Source: Datnioides undecimradiatus (taxonomy: Eukaryota; Chordata; Actinopteri; Lobotiformes; Datnioididae). Taken from it: a stretch of 64,000 nucleotides of DNA. The stretch's first letter is position 1, and each line of letters opens with the position of its first letter. Shown in pieces: positions 14,001 through 27,154 of this stretch. Below the pieces are notes generated by a model that saw nothing but the letters and a program-made list of their open reading frames with translations, did not search any database and was not told the DNA's origin. The DNA is taken from the NCBI GenBank assembly GCA_008933995.1, contig WARS01000031.1:2136001-2200000 (forward strand), given 5' to 3'. The position numbers and the translations under genes were made by a program.

Positions 14001-16671
14001 GCCGTGAAGGAGTTTGTTCTCAGTGAAGGCAATGGAAGCTTACCTGTACGGGGAACCATCCCAGATATGATCGCAGACTCTCAGAAGTTCATCAACCTTC
14101 AAAATGTGTAAGTGTGCAGAATATGAATGCAAGCTTTGTAGATGAATCTGTAGAGTTTGCAAGAGAAGAAAGTACATTTCTGTATTTCTCTTTTAAGGTA
14201 TTTCTTAACCAGCAATAGATGTGGCTCTATTTGATGATCTATGATTTAATAAATAATGGATTGTTGATGTGTGTGTGTTGTGGTTCATTTTCATGTTTAA
14301 TTTCAGTTACAGGGAAAAGGCCATGCAGGATGCAGCAGCTGTTTCCAAGCATGTAGAACGTCTGTTGCAGTCTGTTGGAAAGGTATGTTGTTGACCATGT
14401 CACTGAATAACGGTTCTAGCATTCTTAAAATAAGTATTGTGTTACTTAAATGCATTTGACTAAAAATGAATTTCCACTGAAACAACTTTACTTTCCACCA
14501 GCCACCAGAGAGCATCTCTGAAAAGGACATCAAACTGTTCTGTAAGTGACCAATTTTTAACTAACAGTTGCAGGCAACTTTATGCAAGTCTTGGTATTTT
14601 TAGCCTGTATTTCACTCTCTAACAAACATCTAAAAGCCTGTCCAACATGTACTTTTCCAGCCTCTTTGTTGTTCACCATTTGTCTTTCTCTTCTTAGTTT
14701 GCTCTCTCTCAGTGTTCTCTGTACTGAGAATACTGAGCTAAGATCCATAGTTTGTGTGTATCATGTAGGTATATAAAACACACTCACTTCTCATCTAACT
14801 GCTCAACCTAAGTTATATATACAGCAGTCTCTGAGTGTGAATTTACACTTATTAGAGGCCTCTGTACCATCAAAATGATTATAACCCTGATATTCTGATG
14901 TAAACTAGTTGCATAATGTCATTTTAAAGCAAAATTCTGTCCATACTGCATACTATATTATAATACATACATTAAAATTAAATTACATTAAAACACAGAG
15001 TTGGGTTTTCATTATTTCACACATTATGTAATGTGAAATGCCTGGAAATCGGTTAAAATGTCTCTACTTAAAATAATTCAGCCTGTGATTACACTGCCTG
15101 ATGAAATTATTGCTGCCAATTAGTGTAAACATGTAAACATACCCACCAAGATCTTTTAAACATACATGTATGTATACACGTCGATATAAAGTGTGAATCA
15201 AAACTGCGGTTAAAATCGTTACTAGTTTAGCTGCACTTGAAAGCTTAATGTCTGTCATGTGTTGCCATCATGCAGCAGTGTTGCCATTTCTGACTTCAAA
15301 GGTTATCATTTCTCTGAGCATGGCTGCTGGTGGTGCTGCATAGAATACAAGTGCAGCATCATCTGCCCTATTGGTGACTAATTCTGCATCTGTAATAAGT
15401 TTCTAATAAGGCACTTACTGTCTTATTTTGGTGTCTAGGTAAGAATGCATCCTTTCTGAAGGTGGTGCGCTGCAGATCTTTAGCCGAAGAATATAGCGTG
15501 GATGCAGTAAATAAAGATGAAATCAGTAAGTTGGAGATCAATTTTCTATCTTATTAAACTGTCTTGGTTGTTGTTATTCCTTATGTTGCAACTCTATTAC
15601 TAATTCTCTGGTAAACATAAAGCATATTCACCTGTTAATGATACCTGCGTGTCCTCAGCGTCATGCATGGACAATCCAGATAGTGAGATGGTTTTCTACC
15701 TCATGCTTCGTGCAGTTGATCGCTTCTATCAGCAGCACTCCCGCTACCCAGGTACAGTAAAAGTTTAAAAGTTTATTCCACAAAAATCAAATGTTTTCTG
15801 TTGTTTGTACGTCTTTGGTCATTTACATGTTCTTCTTTTAAGGGGGGACTGTTTGGTTATTGTCAGACTCTACCAACTTGTGCCATCTATAGGAAGGGAA
15901 AGTAATGGCATGTTGGTATGACCACCTGCGAGACAAAGTGATAGCTGGTTCATTTTACAGTACTGGTAGACCATACTGCTGGAGTACAAACACAGCTGCA
16001 GCTGCATTTTTCATAGCTTTTTTACATTTTACACTTCTTTTCACTTGTTGGGTCTTTTGATGTTATTATTTCACAGTACCCTGTGCCCTGTAGAACTATT
16101 TAGACGACTCCCTCTGATGAAGAGTATGCATAAACAAAATAACTTCATTTTTGTCATATCTTGTTTTCATTTTTGCTCCACTTATTCTTTATCAGGAGTT
16201 TATAACTACCAGGTGGAGGAGGACATCAGCAAACTGAAGCTCTGTGTCAACAGCCTACTCCAGGAGTACAGCCTCAACGTCAACATCAAAGACGATTACA
16301 TCCATGAGTTGTAAGTCATGGCCACTGCCAGATTTACTGATTGGAGTGACTATTAAAGAGTGCGCCAAATAGTTATTAACGTTTTGACCGTTTTCATAAC
16401 TTGCAGCTGTCGATACGGTGCAGCAGAGCCACACACAGTTGCTGCATTTTTGGGAGGTAATATTTCAGCTGTCTTCAGAAATTGATTGAGATCCTAACAC
16501 ACAGCATTTCCCACCTACACGCTGGTAATAAACTCATATTTATTTCAATGTGTTTCTGTAGGGTCTGCTGCTCAAGAAGCCATCAAGATCATCAGCCACC
16601 AGTTTGTGCCCTTCAGCAACACTTTCATTTACAACGCAATGTCACAGACCTCTGCCACCTTACAGCTGTGA
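11070..16671 (+). CDS. nae1: NEDD8-activating enzyme E1 regulatory subunit (APP-BP1), 20 coding exons, complete
   Basis: NAE1 pairs with UBA3 to form the E1 that adenylates NEDD8 and passes it to UBC12, feeding cullin neddylation. Exons: 11070-11119, 11541-11644, 11740-11800, 11889-11919, 12116-12187, 12442-12521, 12647-12756, 13022-13131, 13237-13299, 13397-13460, 13557-13648, 13765-13824, 13974-14107, 14307-14382, 14502-14541, 15439-15525, 15659-15751, 16196-16310, 16407-16456, 16562-16671. They sum to 1602 nt, giving 533 aa (human 534). Recognisable segments are [20 protein letters not shown] at the N-terminus, the ThiF/Rossmann part [32 protein letters not shown], the [15 protein letters not shown] block, and the end [10 protein letters not shown]. 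The catalytic cysteine is normally on UBA3, as expected for this subunit. The start has a strong Kozak context (accATGG). Intron 5 has an atypical donor (gag|gttggt). Confidence 0.97.
11213..11280. repeat. Cluster of GTTAGC/GCTAAC hexamers in nae1 intron 1
   Basis: Within 68 bases there are GTTAGC at 11231, 11241 and 11273, GCTAAC at 11265, and ATTAGC at 11213. A similar cluster lies in dync1li2 intron 1. Confidence 0.5.
11501..11513 (+). promoter_or_regulatory. CTCF-like core motif (one mismatch) in nae1 intron 1
   Basis: TCACTAGATGGCA matches the CTCF core CCASYAGRKGGCR at 12 of 13 positions. It lies 28 bases before nae1 exon 2. Motif match only. Confidence 0.2.
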
Positions 16672-17472
16672 ACGCAGCTACTGATCCTGATCTATTTTAC
16701 AGGAGTATCAGAGAAAAGATCAAAAGAGGCATTTACCAACTTGCTTTAATACGTCTACACTGTAAACTGCACATCAGTCTTTTGAAAGATGGAAGAAAGA
16801 TTGCATTTTTGTCATACTGGAATGGGACAGCTTCCCAGATGCGTGCACTTCAACCCTAAAATGCTTCTCACGCAGGAGATCAAAGGTCCAGACTCTTTAG
16901 ACTAAGGCTTCTATCAAACATAGAGTATTGCCATATTCTTCTTGAAAGTTCCTGAAGGAGAAAGAATCAGGACAGTGCCCGCACAGGATTTCTTCAAGCT
17001 TTTCTTTTTTTTTTTTTTGTGGCTGACATTGTTAAACAAAGCTGGACATGAAACTAGCCAGTTCAGAACCATCATGTAGTATTTTCATCTGTGAAACTCC
17101 ACATTTATGGATGATATATTACAATGTAGCAGCACTTTGTATACTTAAGTCACAGCTCTCTCATTGTATTGTGTTTGCAACAAGGTGGAAGATTTTTGGT
17201 TAAAATGAAAAAAAAAAAATTCCCACACACATCGTATGTTGTGTTGAATTTGTGTATTGCTAGAAAACATTCAACATTTTACCTGGATTTGTTAATTTTT
17301 TTTATGTTACAGGTGACGTTGGCATAAATATTTGTCCCTTGCTTGTCTGACAACTTCTGGGCTTCTGTGGTTTAACCTCTGTTCACATCCAGCCTGGCAA
17401 ACACTTTTGAGTTAAGCGACTTTGACTTGTTGACTTGTTCAATCATTGAAATGAGGATTACACAGTTATTTG

Positions 17473-17478
17473 AATAAA
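17473..17478 (+). terminator. Candidate nae1 polyadenylation signal (proximal)
   Basis: AATAAA about 0.8 kb after the nae1 stop codon, followed by GT-containing sequence. It is the first canonical hexamer I found downstream of the stop. Confidence 0.45.
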
Positions 17479-18443
17479 TGTTAGATGACAAGTATGTGAG
17501 CTTCTCAAGAGGTCTGTACCATGGCTTGCACCCCACCCCAACAGGATTCACATGCAACACAGGTTTAAATGATTTCTGATCAGAGCTGATGACATTATTT
17601 TATCCAACACTAGAGGTCGCTCTTACATCTTTTACTATTCATAAGTCAACATTTACTTCCAAGTTTACTTTACATACCTGTTGACTGACTAATTCCTGAA
17701 TGCTCACCATTGGATACAGGCTTCATCTGACGTAATCGGCTAAAACCTTCAATGTTAAGTATTAACAAGCGCGTTGTTTCTCATTAGCTTAGTCTCAGGT
17801 GCCTTGAAATGTTGGAGACACTGGTGTTGATAATGAGTATGCTCCACTATGCAGCAGAGTCCTGTGAGAGAAGTATGTTATGAAGGTCAGTGTGATGTAA
17901 CTTTTGGGCAGGGTGAAGTTTTTCATTTGTTGTTTTGTTTTTTCTCTCAGACTTTGGCAAAAAGAAAATTTGCCCTCAGCAGATCTTTTCCTTGTAAGAC
18001 TCCATCCATCCCCCAAACTCTCCCCATGCAGCGATCTGTCTCAGATTCTCAGACACACACACACTCGCCCTCTGTCTTCTCCCTGTCTGAGAAGGATAGA
18101 GCAGGTTGCCAAGAACTACTCTGGCCATTTCCTAAATGAAGATTTTGTCCACTGCCTAAAAGATTATCATGTGTCCATCCATCCAGCCACTGCCTCCTCA
18201 AGATTATCATGCAGTCGCACTGCCAGGTTTATTAGGCCAAAGCAGACAGTTTTGCTTTTTGTAAAGTTAGAGATGCAGCTCACTAAGTTTTCACAGAAAA
18301 AGCTTCAGTTTTGTCAACAATGAATACAAGAGGTAGAATAGTTGGAATGTGTTCCTCTGCAGCCATGAGTTTACCTCTGCTGTAAGACTGTAATCCTGTT
18401 AGTTTTGTTTTCTTCTCCCAGTTGTGTCTGTGTCCACCTCCTA

Positions 18444-18449
18444 AATAAA
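18444..18449 (+). terminator. Candidate nae1 polyadenylation signal (distal)
   Basis: AATAAA in the context ctaAATAAAGtc, about 1.8 kb after the nae1 stop codon. It could serve a longer 3' UTR. Confidence 0.3.
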
Positions 18450-21203
18450 GTCAACACAGAGGGAGTAGGGTTTCCTTTAAAGCAAACTAAACATTTACAG
18501 TATTTGAACGATGTGTGTTATTAGTCACTTTATCCCTTAGTTCAAGACATCTGTGAAGGAAGACGTTCATCCATGTTTTGGTTTTTTTTTCTGGTTTAAA
18601 GTCCCTTTTGTACACCCAAACATCACTTAGTTACATGTTACGCTTTCCCAATGTCTGCTCCGTCCATGGTTCTCTCCAACAATGAGACTTCAAGACTCCA
18701 CGGAGAGGGCACAAGGTCACGGTCACAAATTTTGATAATGTGTATCCAGTCGATTCGTATACAGCTGTGTCAACACCCTCGCATATGACAATGAGAGCTT
18801 ATCAATTTAAACACAAGCGGATGGCTTCAGTTACTGCACTCGAACTGCTTCATACTAATGGAGTCCCAATAGTAGCTTGTGTGTCTCCCTGTAACCAGCA
18901 CACCTACACTCCTGTAAGGATGATTACTACCATGAAATAACAAAAACCGATAGGTCACCTTTTTACTGACAAAACCATTTTTTTGTATTTTTGCTTTTTA
19001 AACACTCTTTTATACTGAAGTATTCAAACAAACCAGTGCAAGCAACTAATGCAGCAAATGTTGCCTTTGCGAAGTGCAGCTTTATATGCTGTATCAACAC
19101 AAAACATCAATGCATTGTTACACAGAGTGATGTGGCAAAAAGAGGGACTGATGTAAGAACAGTAAAGATGCACAAAAAATAATCTCATAGCTGAAATTAA
19201 ATAAATGAAACACCAAAGTCTAGTTCTATACTTCGTCTAAAGTCCTCTGTGAGGACCAGCCAACATCAAATGTGACTAAGCAGCTGCTCTTACATGTCAC
19301 CACACGCACATATTTTTTTAACAATTAAAATAAAAAGACATTTAATCTGTTCCAGTGAAAGCAGCTCCTCATCTGACAGGAGAAATCGGATTCACCCTAC
19401 ACTATTTCAACACATGCCACTTACATGATTTGTGCAAATCACACAGTTTTGTGAATGAATGATGGAGCAGAGTGTATTTGTGTAATTGTTAAGCGCATAA
19501 GTGAGGCTTGCAGTAAGACCAACTGAGCAGACCAAATTTACTTGATAATCCATTTATCATGTCTTGCAGTTATGAGGTAACTAAAATTGTGTTTTTGTTA
19601 AACACATTCCTGGTACTGCAAAAAAAGGACCTCTGATATGATATAAACTATTGCAATGAGAAATGCATCTTTATTATGTTATTAAGCAAGGTTCTGTACA
19701 TGTGTTGTGTGTTCAGTAAGTAGCAGGCTCATGGTTTGTTAGCATGTGGTTGCTATTTTCCACATAGAACCAATGGACAGAGATTAAACACTTGATCACA
19801 CTTTTGAACTTAAAAATATGGTAGTGACTGAGTCTGGTTTTTTTTAACTCTTCAGTTGCTTTACTGTCCTTTCAGTTTCACCATGTGATACTGAATTGAT
19901 TTATTCACTTGAAATTGATCGGTTCCATGGCCTTTGATTATAGATTTTCTTTTTTCTTACTGTGCTGACATACATGTATGTTTTATTTCTATTAATCTGT
20001 CCTGTACATGTGCCAGACAGAAGTGAGAATTACAACCTGATGGCTAAATACATACTTTTGAAGTTAGCCAATGTCACCTAGCTAGAACAGCAATCACTGC
20101 ACCCATAAGTAACAGTAAAATGCTAAATGTAGCGCAACAAACACAGTATATATATTAGGTTTGCTAACATTAGCCACAAGCTACTGGTCAGACTGCCCAT
20201 GTAAGTCTGTCGCTGCTAAAACCATCAGTTTTTTTCATTTGTAAGACATTAAATGTGCTTTCTTCTAACTTAAAAAGTTACATCATCACAGTTGAAACCT
20301 ACAACAATTGATCCTTTTGACCACTTGGGGTCAGCAGAAACAAGTTGTTAACAAATCACTGTTGAAACTGATATGGTAAACTAAGCAGTCGTTGCATATT
20401 TACACATCCAGCTGTCATGGAGGAGCATTATTATATGGCTTTCTGGTGGTTTCTGGTTTCCTGGTGAATGTAAGACCAGCATTCCTGAGGGTAATATTTG
20501 GCTCTTTAACAACTAAATGTTTCACAATGTTTACCAGCACTCCAAGTTGCTAGTATAGCATAGTATAGCTTTTTCTCTGAAACTGCTATCTGCTGCCACC
20601 GACAGTAACGCTATATGAGAGTGTTGAGAGTGCTTAAAACATTTAAATTGTGGATTGGACCAATAAACAACAGGAAACTCATTATCAAGCTTTGTAAATC
20701 CATAAGGAGCTGCAGATCCTGGTGATAATTCTCTTTTTTGTTCATCACTTGTAGAAATCTCCTTTATATTGTCACATTGTTTTATTTCTGTCATTTGATG
20801 CATGATTGTAAGAAAAAAATACCGATTAAAACTACTTTATGTCCACAGCACTGTAATTGTTGACCTTAGGTAATACCAATGCAACCAAACCAACTAAATA
20901 ATGCATGAACTAATTTGTCAGAATGATTTTAGCCTCATAAACAGGTTTATAGACAACTCTACACATAAGGTCAAGATTTACTTTACAAATTTGTTTTAGT
21001 ATCAGGGTTAGAGTGAAAGTACCTCCCACAGAAACAAGATGCAGATTCACCTTTTCCACACTTCCGTGCACTCAACTGGAATTGCCCTCCTCTGTTGCAT
21101 CCATACATTATCAATACCCCAGCTTCCAGGCCCAGCTTGTTACTGCTTTATCTTAAAGCCACAGAAGAAGGCCCCACAATGGATACATGTGTGGCTGACC
21201 ACT

Positions 21204-21228
21204 TGTGTGTGTGTGTGTGTGTGTGTGT
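21204..21228. repeat. (TG)n microsatellite
   Basis: About 12 uninterrupted TG units. Confidence 0.95.
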
Positions 21229-22252
21229 TTGAAGGATGGGAGGAGGGGCTGGTTGTTAATGCTAAAATCAATCAGTAAATCAGAGGCAGTGCCTGCAGAA
21301 GGGCCGTACTGCCAACGGTGATTCTTCAAGCAATAAAGGGAGAGAAAAGGGGGAGGGAACTGGATGAGTCATCTCAGGGAAATAAAGGAAATTGCATTGG
21401 TAAATGAAGCAGATTGGTGGTCGTGTCTCCCACAAGGACGAGGGTTGTATGCCCCCCCCGACGTTGGATAAAATGTTGCATTTTACAAACACATCATGAA
21501 TAGTGTCTGAGAGAGTACCAGTGGTGGGGCAGGGAGAGGCAAAGGCACGCAGAGGTTGAGGGTGACGTTTTGTGATGGCTCATGGCTGTTAGTTTGAGCC
21601 ATTTACCTGGCTGGGGTCCAACTGGTTCACCTCCTCATGAGGCCCAGGCTGAATTAAAACCGGCCTGCCAGAGCAGAGTGGAGTATTCACTGTATTTGCT
21701 AGGAGACTGCAGGAGGCCGGCATACTTTAAACCTCTCAGGGGTCTGCTGAGGGCCTCTCCATTCTTCCTACAAACAGATGGAGCTGTGACTAAGGAATGT
21801 ACAATACATACAGACCCTTGTGCAAATGAAGGGAAGACATGAACAATGCAACAGCAACAGTTTGGTAATGGTACTGGATTAGCCATGAGAAATAATAAAT
21901 GTGGACCACTGCACATGTGCAACTGATAAACAATAATGTATGTATGTGTACTTTGCATGTAAGCTGTGTACATGTGGTCTATAGGCTCTATGGCATGTAC
22001 TGCACACTTAGCTGTGCAGCCAGAGTCTATGAGGGTGGAGCTGTCTCAGCTGCCAGGCCTTAATGCTTATATGCTTTCCAGATGCTTTGTTAATGAGTTC
22101 ATGTAACGCAGAGATGTACAGGACAGTTAGTAACCATTCCACTGATATGAGGAGGAGATAAAACCCTGACCTTTGCCAAAATTGGAAGACCAGTCCACTC
22201 TCTCTCTTTCTGTTTCTATTCAGTATAGTATATAATGCAACACATACACATG

Positions 22253-22270
22253 CACACACACACACACACA
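22253..22270. repeat. (CA)9 microsatellite
   Basis: Nine uninterrupted CA units, preceded by an imperfect CA/TA stretch. Confidence 0.95.
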
Positions 22271-22585
22271 AGCAAGCAGGCTGCTTTCCCAGCCTGTCAA
22301 AACCAAACACAGCCTTCACTGGGGTCAGATCATTTGAGCTGTAATTGTTGATAAAAACCTTCTTGTGGAGATGTCAGTAATGATGCAGACAGTCTGTACA
22401 CCGCATAGTCTGTAGGCTGTGTAGTTAATTCCAGGTTTTCATCCAACTATTCTGCCTTTTGATGATTTTAAATAAGCTTTGCTGAGAAAACAACATGCTT
22501 TGACAGTCTTATAAATCTTATAAATGTTATACAATGATTAAATGTACACTAATTAAAAGCAATTTATTGTCTTCCTAAGATGTGC

Positions 22586-22606
22586 ATATATATATATATA
22601 TATATA
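22586..22606. repeat. (AT)n microsatellite
   Basis: Uninterrupted alternating AT for 21 bases. Confidence 0.95.
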
Positions 22607-24541
22607 GTATAAAAACACTCTATTTAATAACACAAACAAGAGACAACGGACATAAATGTGTCTTCTTTGTGATGTATATACAACATATCTGACATGTGGG
22701 CCATGTGAGATAATGATGTAATCTAAGCAATGTAAACAGGTATTTTGAATGCGTCAGAACAGGACAGACGCAGAAACCAATGTTTTGAGCCATTTGAGTT
22801 TTTAAACACTATGGAATTAAAGGCCTTTCTCACTGAGGGCATCTTGATGTGCTACAGAATGACTGTCAAAATGCCTGCTGTGAAACAGGTTTAATTACAT
22901 CAAATCTCAAGCGTATTATGCCCTGGACTTAACACTGATTCAGAGTATCTTTCAGTGTCGCACAGCTCCTTAGACACGCTTGGTAGGTCATATTCTATGA
23001 TTGTCTAATGTTTTTATTTGGGGTGACGTGGTGCAGGCAGAAGGGTTAATTGGCTTATTGTCAGTATACATCCACTGATTCATCTAGATTCATGTTCCAT
23101 TAGCAGAGAGGCCTTTAGAGAGTCTGGAAGTCAGCATCTCCAGATGGGGTCAGAGATTCAGCCCCCTCCATACACCCCCACACACCCCTAAGAGACCTGG
23201 GTGTCGCATTTCACTTTTAAAATGCACATTTATAGACACAAACACATCAGTGTATGCACTAAAATACACCTGCAGGAACAATGCACTTTATCGTGTATAC
23301 TCATGACTAAGATATACAGTGTATGCAGAATATGTGAGTGATTAATCTGTATTCTTCCCTGCTTCCTGGTGCAGGATATACTTGAAAACACAAGTACTTA
23401 CACATTGGACATTCAGGTGATGCTTATATCTTCTTATCTAACTACCTTTAACAGGCCTGTGTGGACAGCTCTGTAACAGTACTGTATGTGATAGCATGTT
23501 TGCTCATATCTGGCATATCTTCAGTAGTTACAAACGTGCTCTAGAGTGCATTCTCCAGGTGCCATTCTTATCTCCTTCGTCACACTCTGGCATTCTCCTC
23601 ATCGCTGAGATCAGTCGGGAACAAGGCAGCTGGAATTCCATTCAGGAGTAAAACACAACCTTTCAGCGTGCCGTCATGTCTGTGTATGTTTATGCTTTTA
23701 GATACAGATCTGCCCTTGTGAGACAGCGACATATCATTTCCTTACCTGACCATTGTCAGTTCCATCATCCAGAGATGATGTGTCACGGTTGGGGAAGAGT
23801 TTATTTTTCTGTAGATCTGATGTCTTTCTAGTTACACCGAAAGTAAAAAAAAAAACAAAAAAACAAAAACACAAACACATCATGAGAGACGTTCGCATGT
23901 GTTGCTCTTTGCCCTGGCTCATTTTTCTGAGACAAGCATTAATGGCGACCACCTGTTCGATAAAGCCATGACACTGAAAACACGAAGATTGGAGGAGTAT
24001 TTCAGCAATGAGAGCAGTTTGTGGAAGTTCCAGGTGGCGTTTGACCGTGTAGGATTTCTATGATGGATATTGTTTTGGTTATATACCCTCTTGTATAAGT
24101 TTTGGTTTCTGCTATTCATAAAGCAAACGTATAGCACACCATGGTGTTCCAGAGGGGTATGTGTGTGTGTGTGAAAGAAAGAGATTGTGTGAGATAGGGA
24201 TTCACTCCACAGGGGAGTGTTTATGAAGAGGAGATGTTCAGGGTGAATTCCTCAGATAAGTGACATGGCCTCTCTCTGCTGTAGATGGAGGAGAGCACAG
24301 CACACCCCAGGCTGTATATGGTAAACCTCAGAAACACATGCATACACAGACTGGAGCTCATGAGCTTGGGAGAAAGTGGGTTATAAAAGTGTTTTAGAGT
24401 GATGCAACTCCACTAGAGCAGGATCAGGCTCCAAAAATCAGTGTAATGTTAGGCAACCTGCCTTTTATATTGCGTGATGTTAGCAAAACTGTGGAAAAGG
24501 TCATTAATAACAAATGGCACCCTTAACAACAAGGTCAAAAT

Positions 24542-24552
24542 CCCCCCCCCCC
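24542..24552. repeat. Poly-C tract leading into a CA-rich stretch
   Basis: Eleven C residues followed by a short, imperfect ACAC-rich stretch. Confidence 0.9.
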
Positions 24553-27144
24553 ACACACGTACACACACACTCTGGGAGTGGGTAAATCAGCTGCATGGGG
24601 CCCTATACATGGTGTCAGGCTCAGTTCAGATCACAGCATTCTTCAGATTCCTGCCTGTAATTATACTGGCAGGTCTGATTCAGCTTTATATCTTTTATCG
24701 ACTAACTGGGAGGACGGTGGCGATCATCCTCAGATCCTTCTCTGCTCACCACACAACCGCGAACACACTCACAACCGACTAGAGAGAACAAGCAGCGTGA
24801 AAGGCAAACAGCCTTCTCCATTTACTGCGCTGTGGGCTTTAAGAGCTAAAACACTTTTGAGCCTAAAGAGCTGTGTGGAGCCAATGTGTATGTGTGTGTA
24901 TCTGTGCATGCGTGTGTATATTAGCCCACATGTGTGGGTGTATGTAGGCGTTTAGAGGTTGTATTTGCGCGTGCGTGACTGTCTGTGCTTTGCATGTGTC
25001 AGCAGGCCAGGAGATTCTCTGTTAAACCTCAGATACCCATAAACACAGCGGCGTGCCTGACACAGTGGAGGAGGAGAAAGAGAGAGAGAGAGGGAGAGGA
25101 CGGGGTAACTTCAACAGGGGATTCTAACAAATATGTAGTGTCTAATCCTCTCATTAGACAGCAGGGGGTGTGTGGTGCAATCAGATTCAAGTGGAGAGAC
25201 GCACTGCCATGTTGGGAGACTGTAGCCTGGCAGAGCAGTGGGGAAGATGTCTGTGGCTGTAAGAGTGTTATCTAATGCAGACACACACCAAATCAGTTTC
25301 ATTTAGCAAAGCAAATCTCAGTTAACCCAAAAAATATCACACAGGAAAACATCTGATACAAATTTACACAAACACACACACATTGGGAAGTCAGTCTGGG
25401 CAGTTACATTGTTTCCACTGAAAAGCAGTGACTCAGCTACTTCAAGAAAAGTCAGGTTTCACAGAGTTTGAATAATATAGTCCCATGTACAGTATTTCAT
25501 CCCATCAACTTGTGTCTTACACATTGGAAGGGTGAGGACAATGAAAAAAAACTTGAAAATGAGTTTTTTATCATTATATAATCATTTTTATATTTTTAAA
25601 AAATAGTTTTACACAAATTTCAAACTATTCTGTTAAAGGATAGTTGTGGTTTGATGTAATTTCAGTCCAATTGTAATGTAAAAGGCAGGAGTGGTGAGAT
25701 GGTCAGGTTGGAAACAACAACAATTGATAAAACTATAACCTGCAAAGTCTTTTCCCCCTTGTATAATGTTTCCCCACCATACGACCTCTGTTTCCTGTGG
25801 TGCTGCCCCCTGTGGTTGTGGTTGGGGCTCTGGTTAGGTTATGGTTAGGCATTGCAGAGATAACTGGTTGGGGTCAGTGGGAAGGTAGGGGTCATGTTAC
25901 GATAAGGGGCAAACACAAATTGATGGGAACAGAGACTTTGACACAGCACATTATTAACATCTGTCACAGTTGACACATGGGCTCTCTGCCTAACCTTGGC
26001 CTGCCGTACTTGCTCTGTTCATTTCCTGTGTAATGAAAGATTACTACTGATTTCACGGGTGCAGGGGGCAGATTTTGTTACCTTTTGACAGAGCCAAGGT
26101 AGATGTTTCCCTCTTTTTTCCAGCCCATATGCTAAAGCTGAGCTGCTTGATGTAGCTACATAATTTCCACACAGACACGAGACTGGAGTTAATTTTATCT
26201 CACTCATGCCAAAACATGAATAATCTCGAAATGTTAAAACATGATTTCGAGCAGGGTTCCACCTTTGCCCTCTCGCAGTGAACATATGTCTTCAAAAGAG
26301 CCCTTTTTGCTATTTTGTGAGTTGTTTTCAACACAAGAAATCCTCCAGCAACAACACTGCTTTAGTTCTCTATCCACCTCTAACTACCTCTGCTCTCTAC
26401 AGTCTTCGCCTGCCCTTACTCTCCCACTACAAGCCTCCCCCTCCTCACCCCTTCCCCTCTTGCAGGCACGCTTTGAAGAAAAACACAGGACGTCTCATCT
26501 CAACGGAGTGTTTTACATTCCATGTTCTGCAGCGGGCTGCGTCCGCTGCTCTTAATAATACCACATTGTTTGTGGGGTTTTCTACAGTAAGATCTTATTA
26601 ACAGCTAAGACGGTTCATTAGCACTAATCTCATATTAGTGTGAACTTATACAATGTATGCATGCTGTGTTTAATGCTGCATGCCCACCTCTTTTGCACAT
26701 GCATGCCTCAAATCTTATCATTCCCTTAAGCCTCTGTGTTCAATAAGCAATGCAGTGAGGGTTCAGGAGAAAGTCAGCTTGTAGCTTGTGCTTGTAGCCA
26801 TACAGCAGAATTATGAAGGATAACTGATTGTTGTTTTTTTGGAGAGAAACTTAATGGGAACCTCTCTGGGAGGTTACCTCTTTACTTTTACACGCATGCA
26901 TAGACACACACACCCAAACACACACACAGGGCAGTTGTCCTCTCATCTCGCTCCCTCTCTGCTTCCCTTTGAGCATCAGCTGAGTTGGCTTTCTTGCTAA
27001 GTAGTGCCAGGGAAGCTGTTCCTCTGTTGCCTCTGAATGTCAGTAATAGTTTGGAGCAATGGCGGGCCCTGACCTGCTTTGCCTGACACTTCTCCATCAG
27101 AAATGTACAGCAGCAGTGGATCTGGGTCACGTCCCAGTGCCCGG

Positions 27145-27154
27145 TGCTGAGTCA
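27145..27154. promoter_or_regulatory. MARE/antioxidant-response-like motif
   Basis: TGCTGAGTCA; its reverse complement contains TGACTCAGC, which fits the NRF2/small-MAF core TGACnnnGC and an AP-1 site. It lies in gene-free DNA about 10.5 kb after nae1. Motif only. Confidence 0.25.

Noticed and set aside
21582-21973. Opposed open frames of 86 and 112 codons in the gene-free block
   Set aside because: No domain, no convincing splice sites in register and no partner exons; most likely chance.
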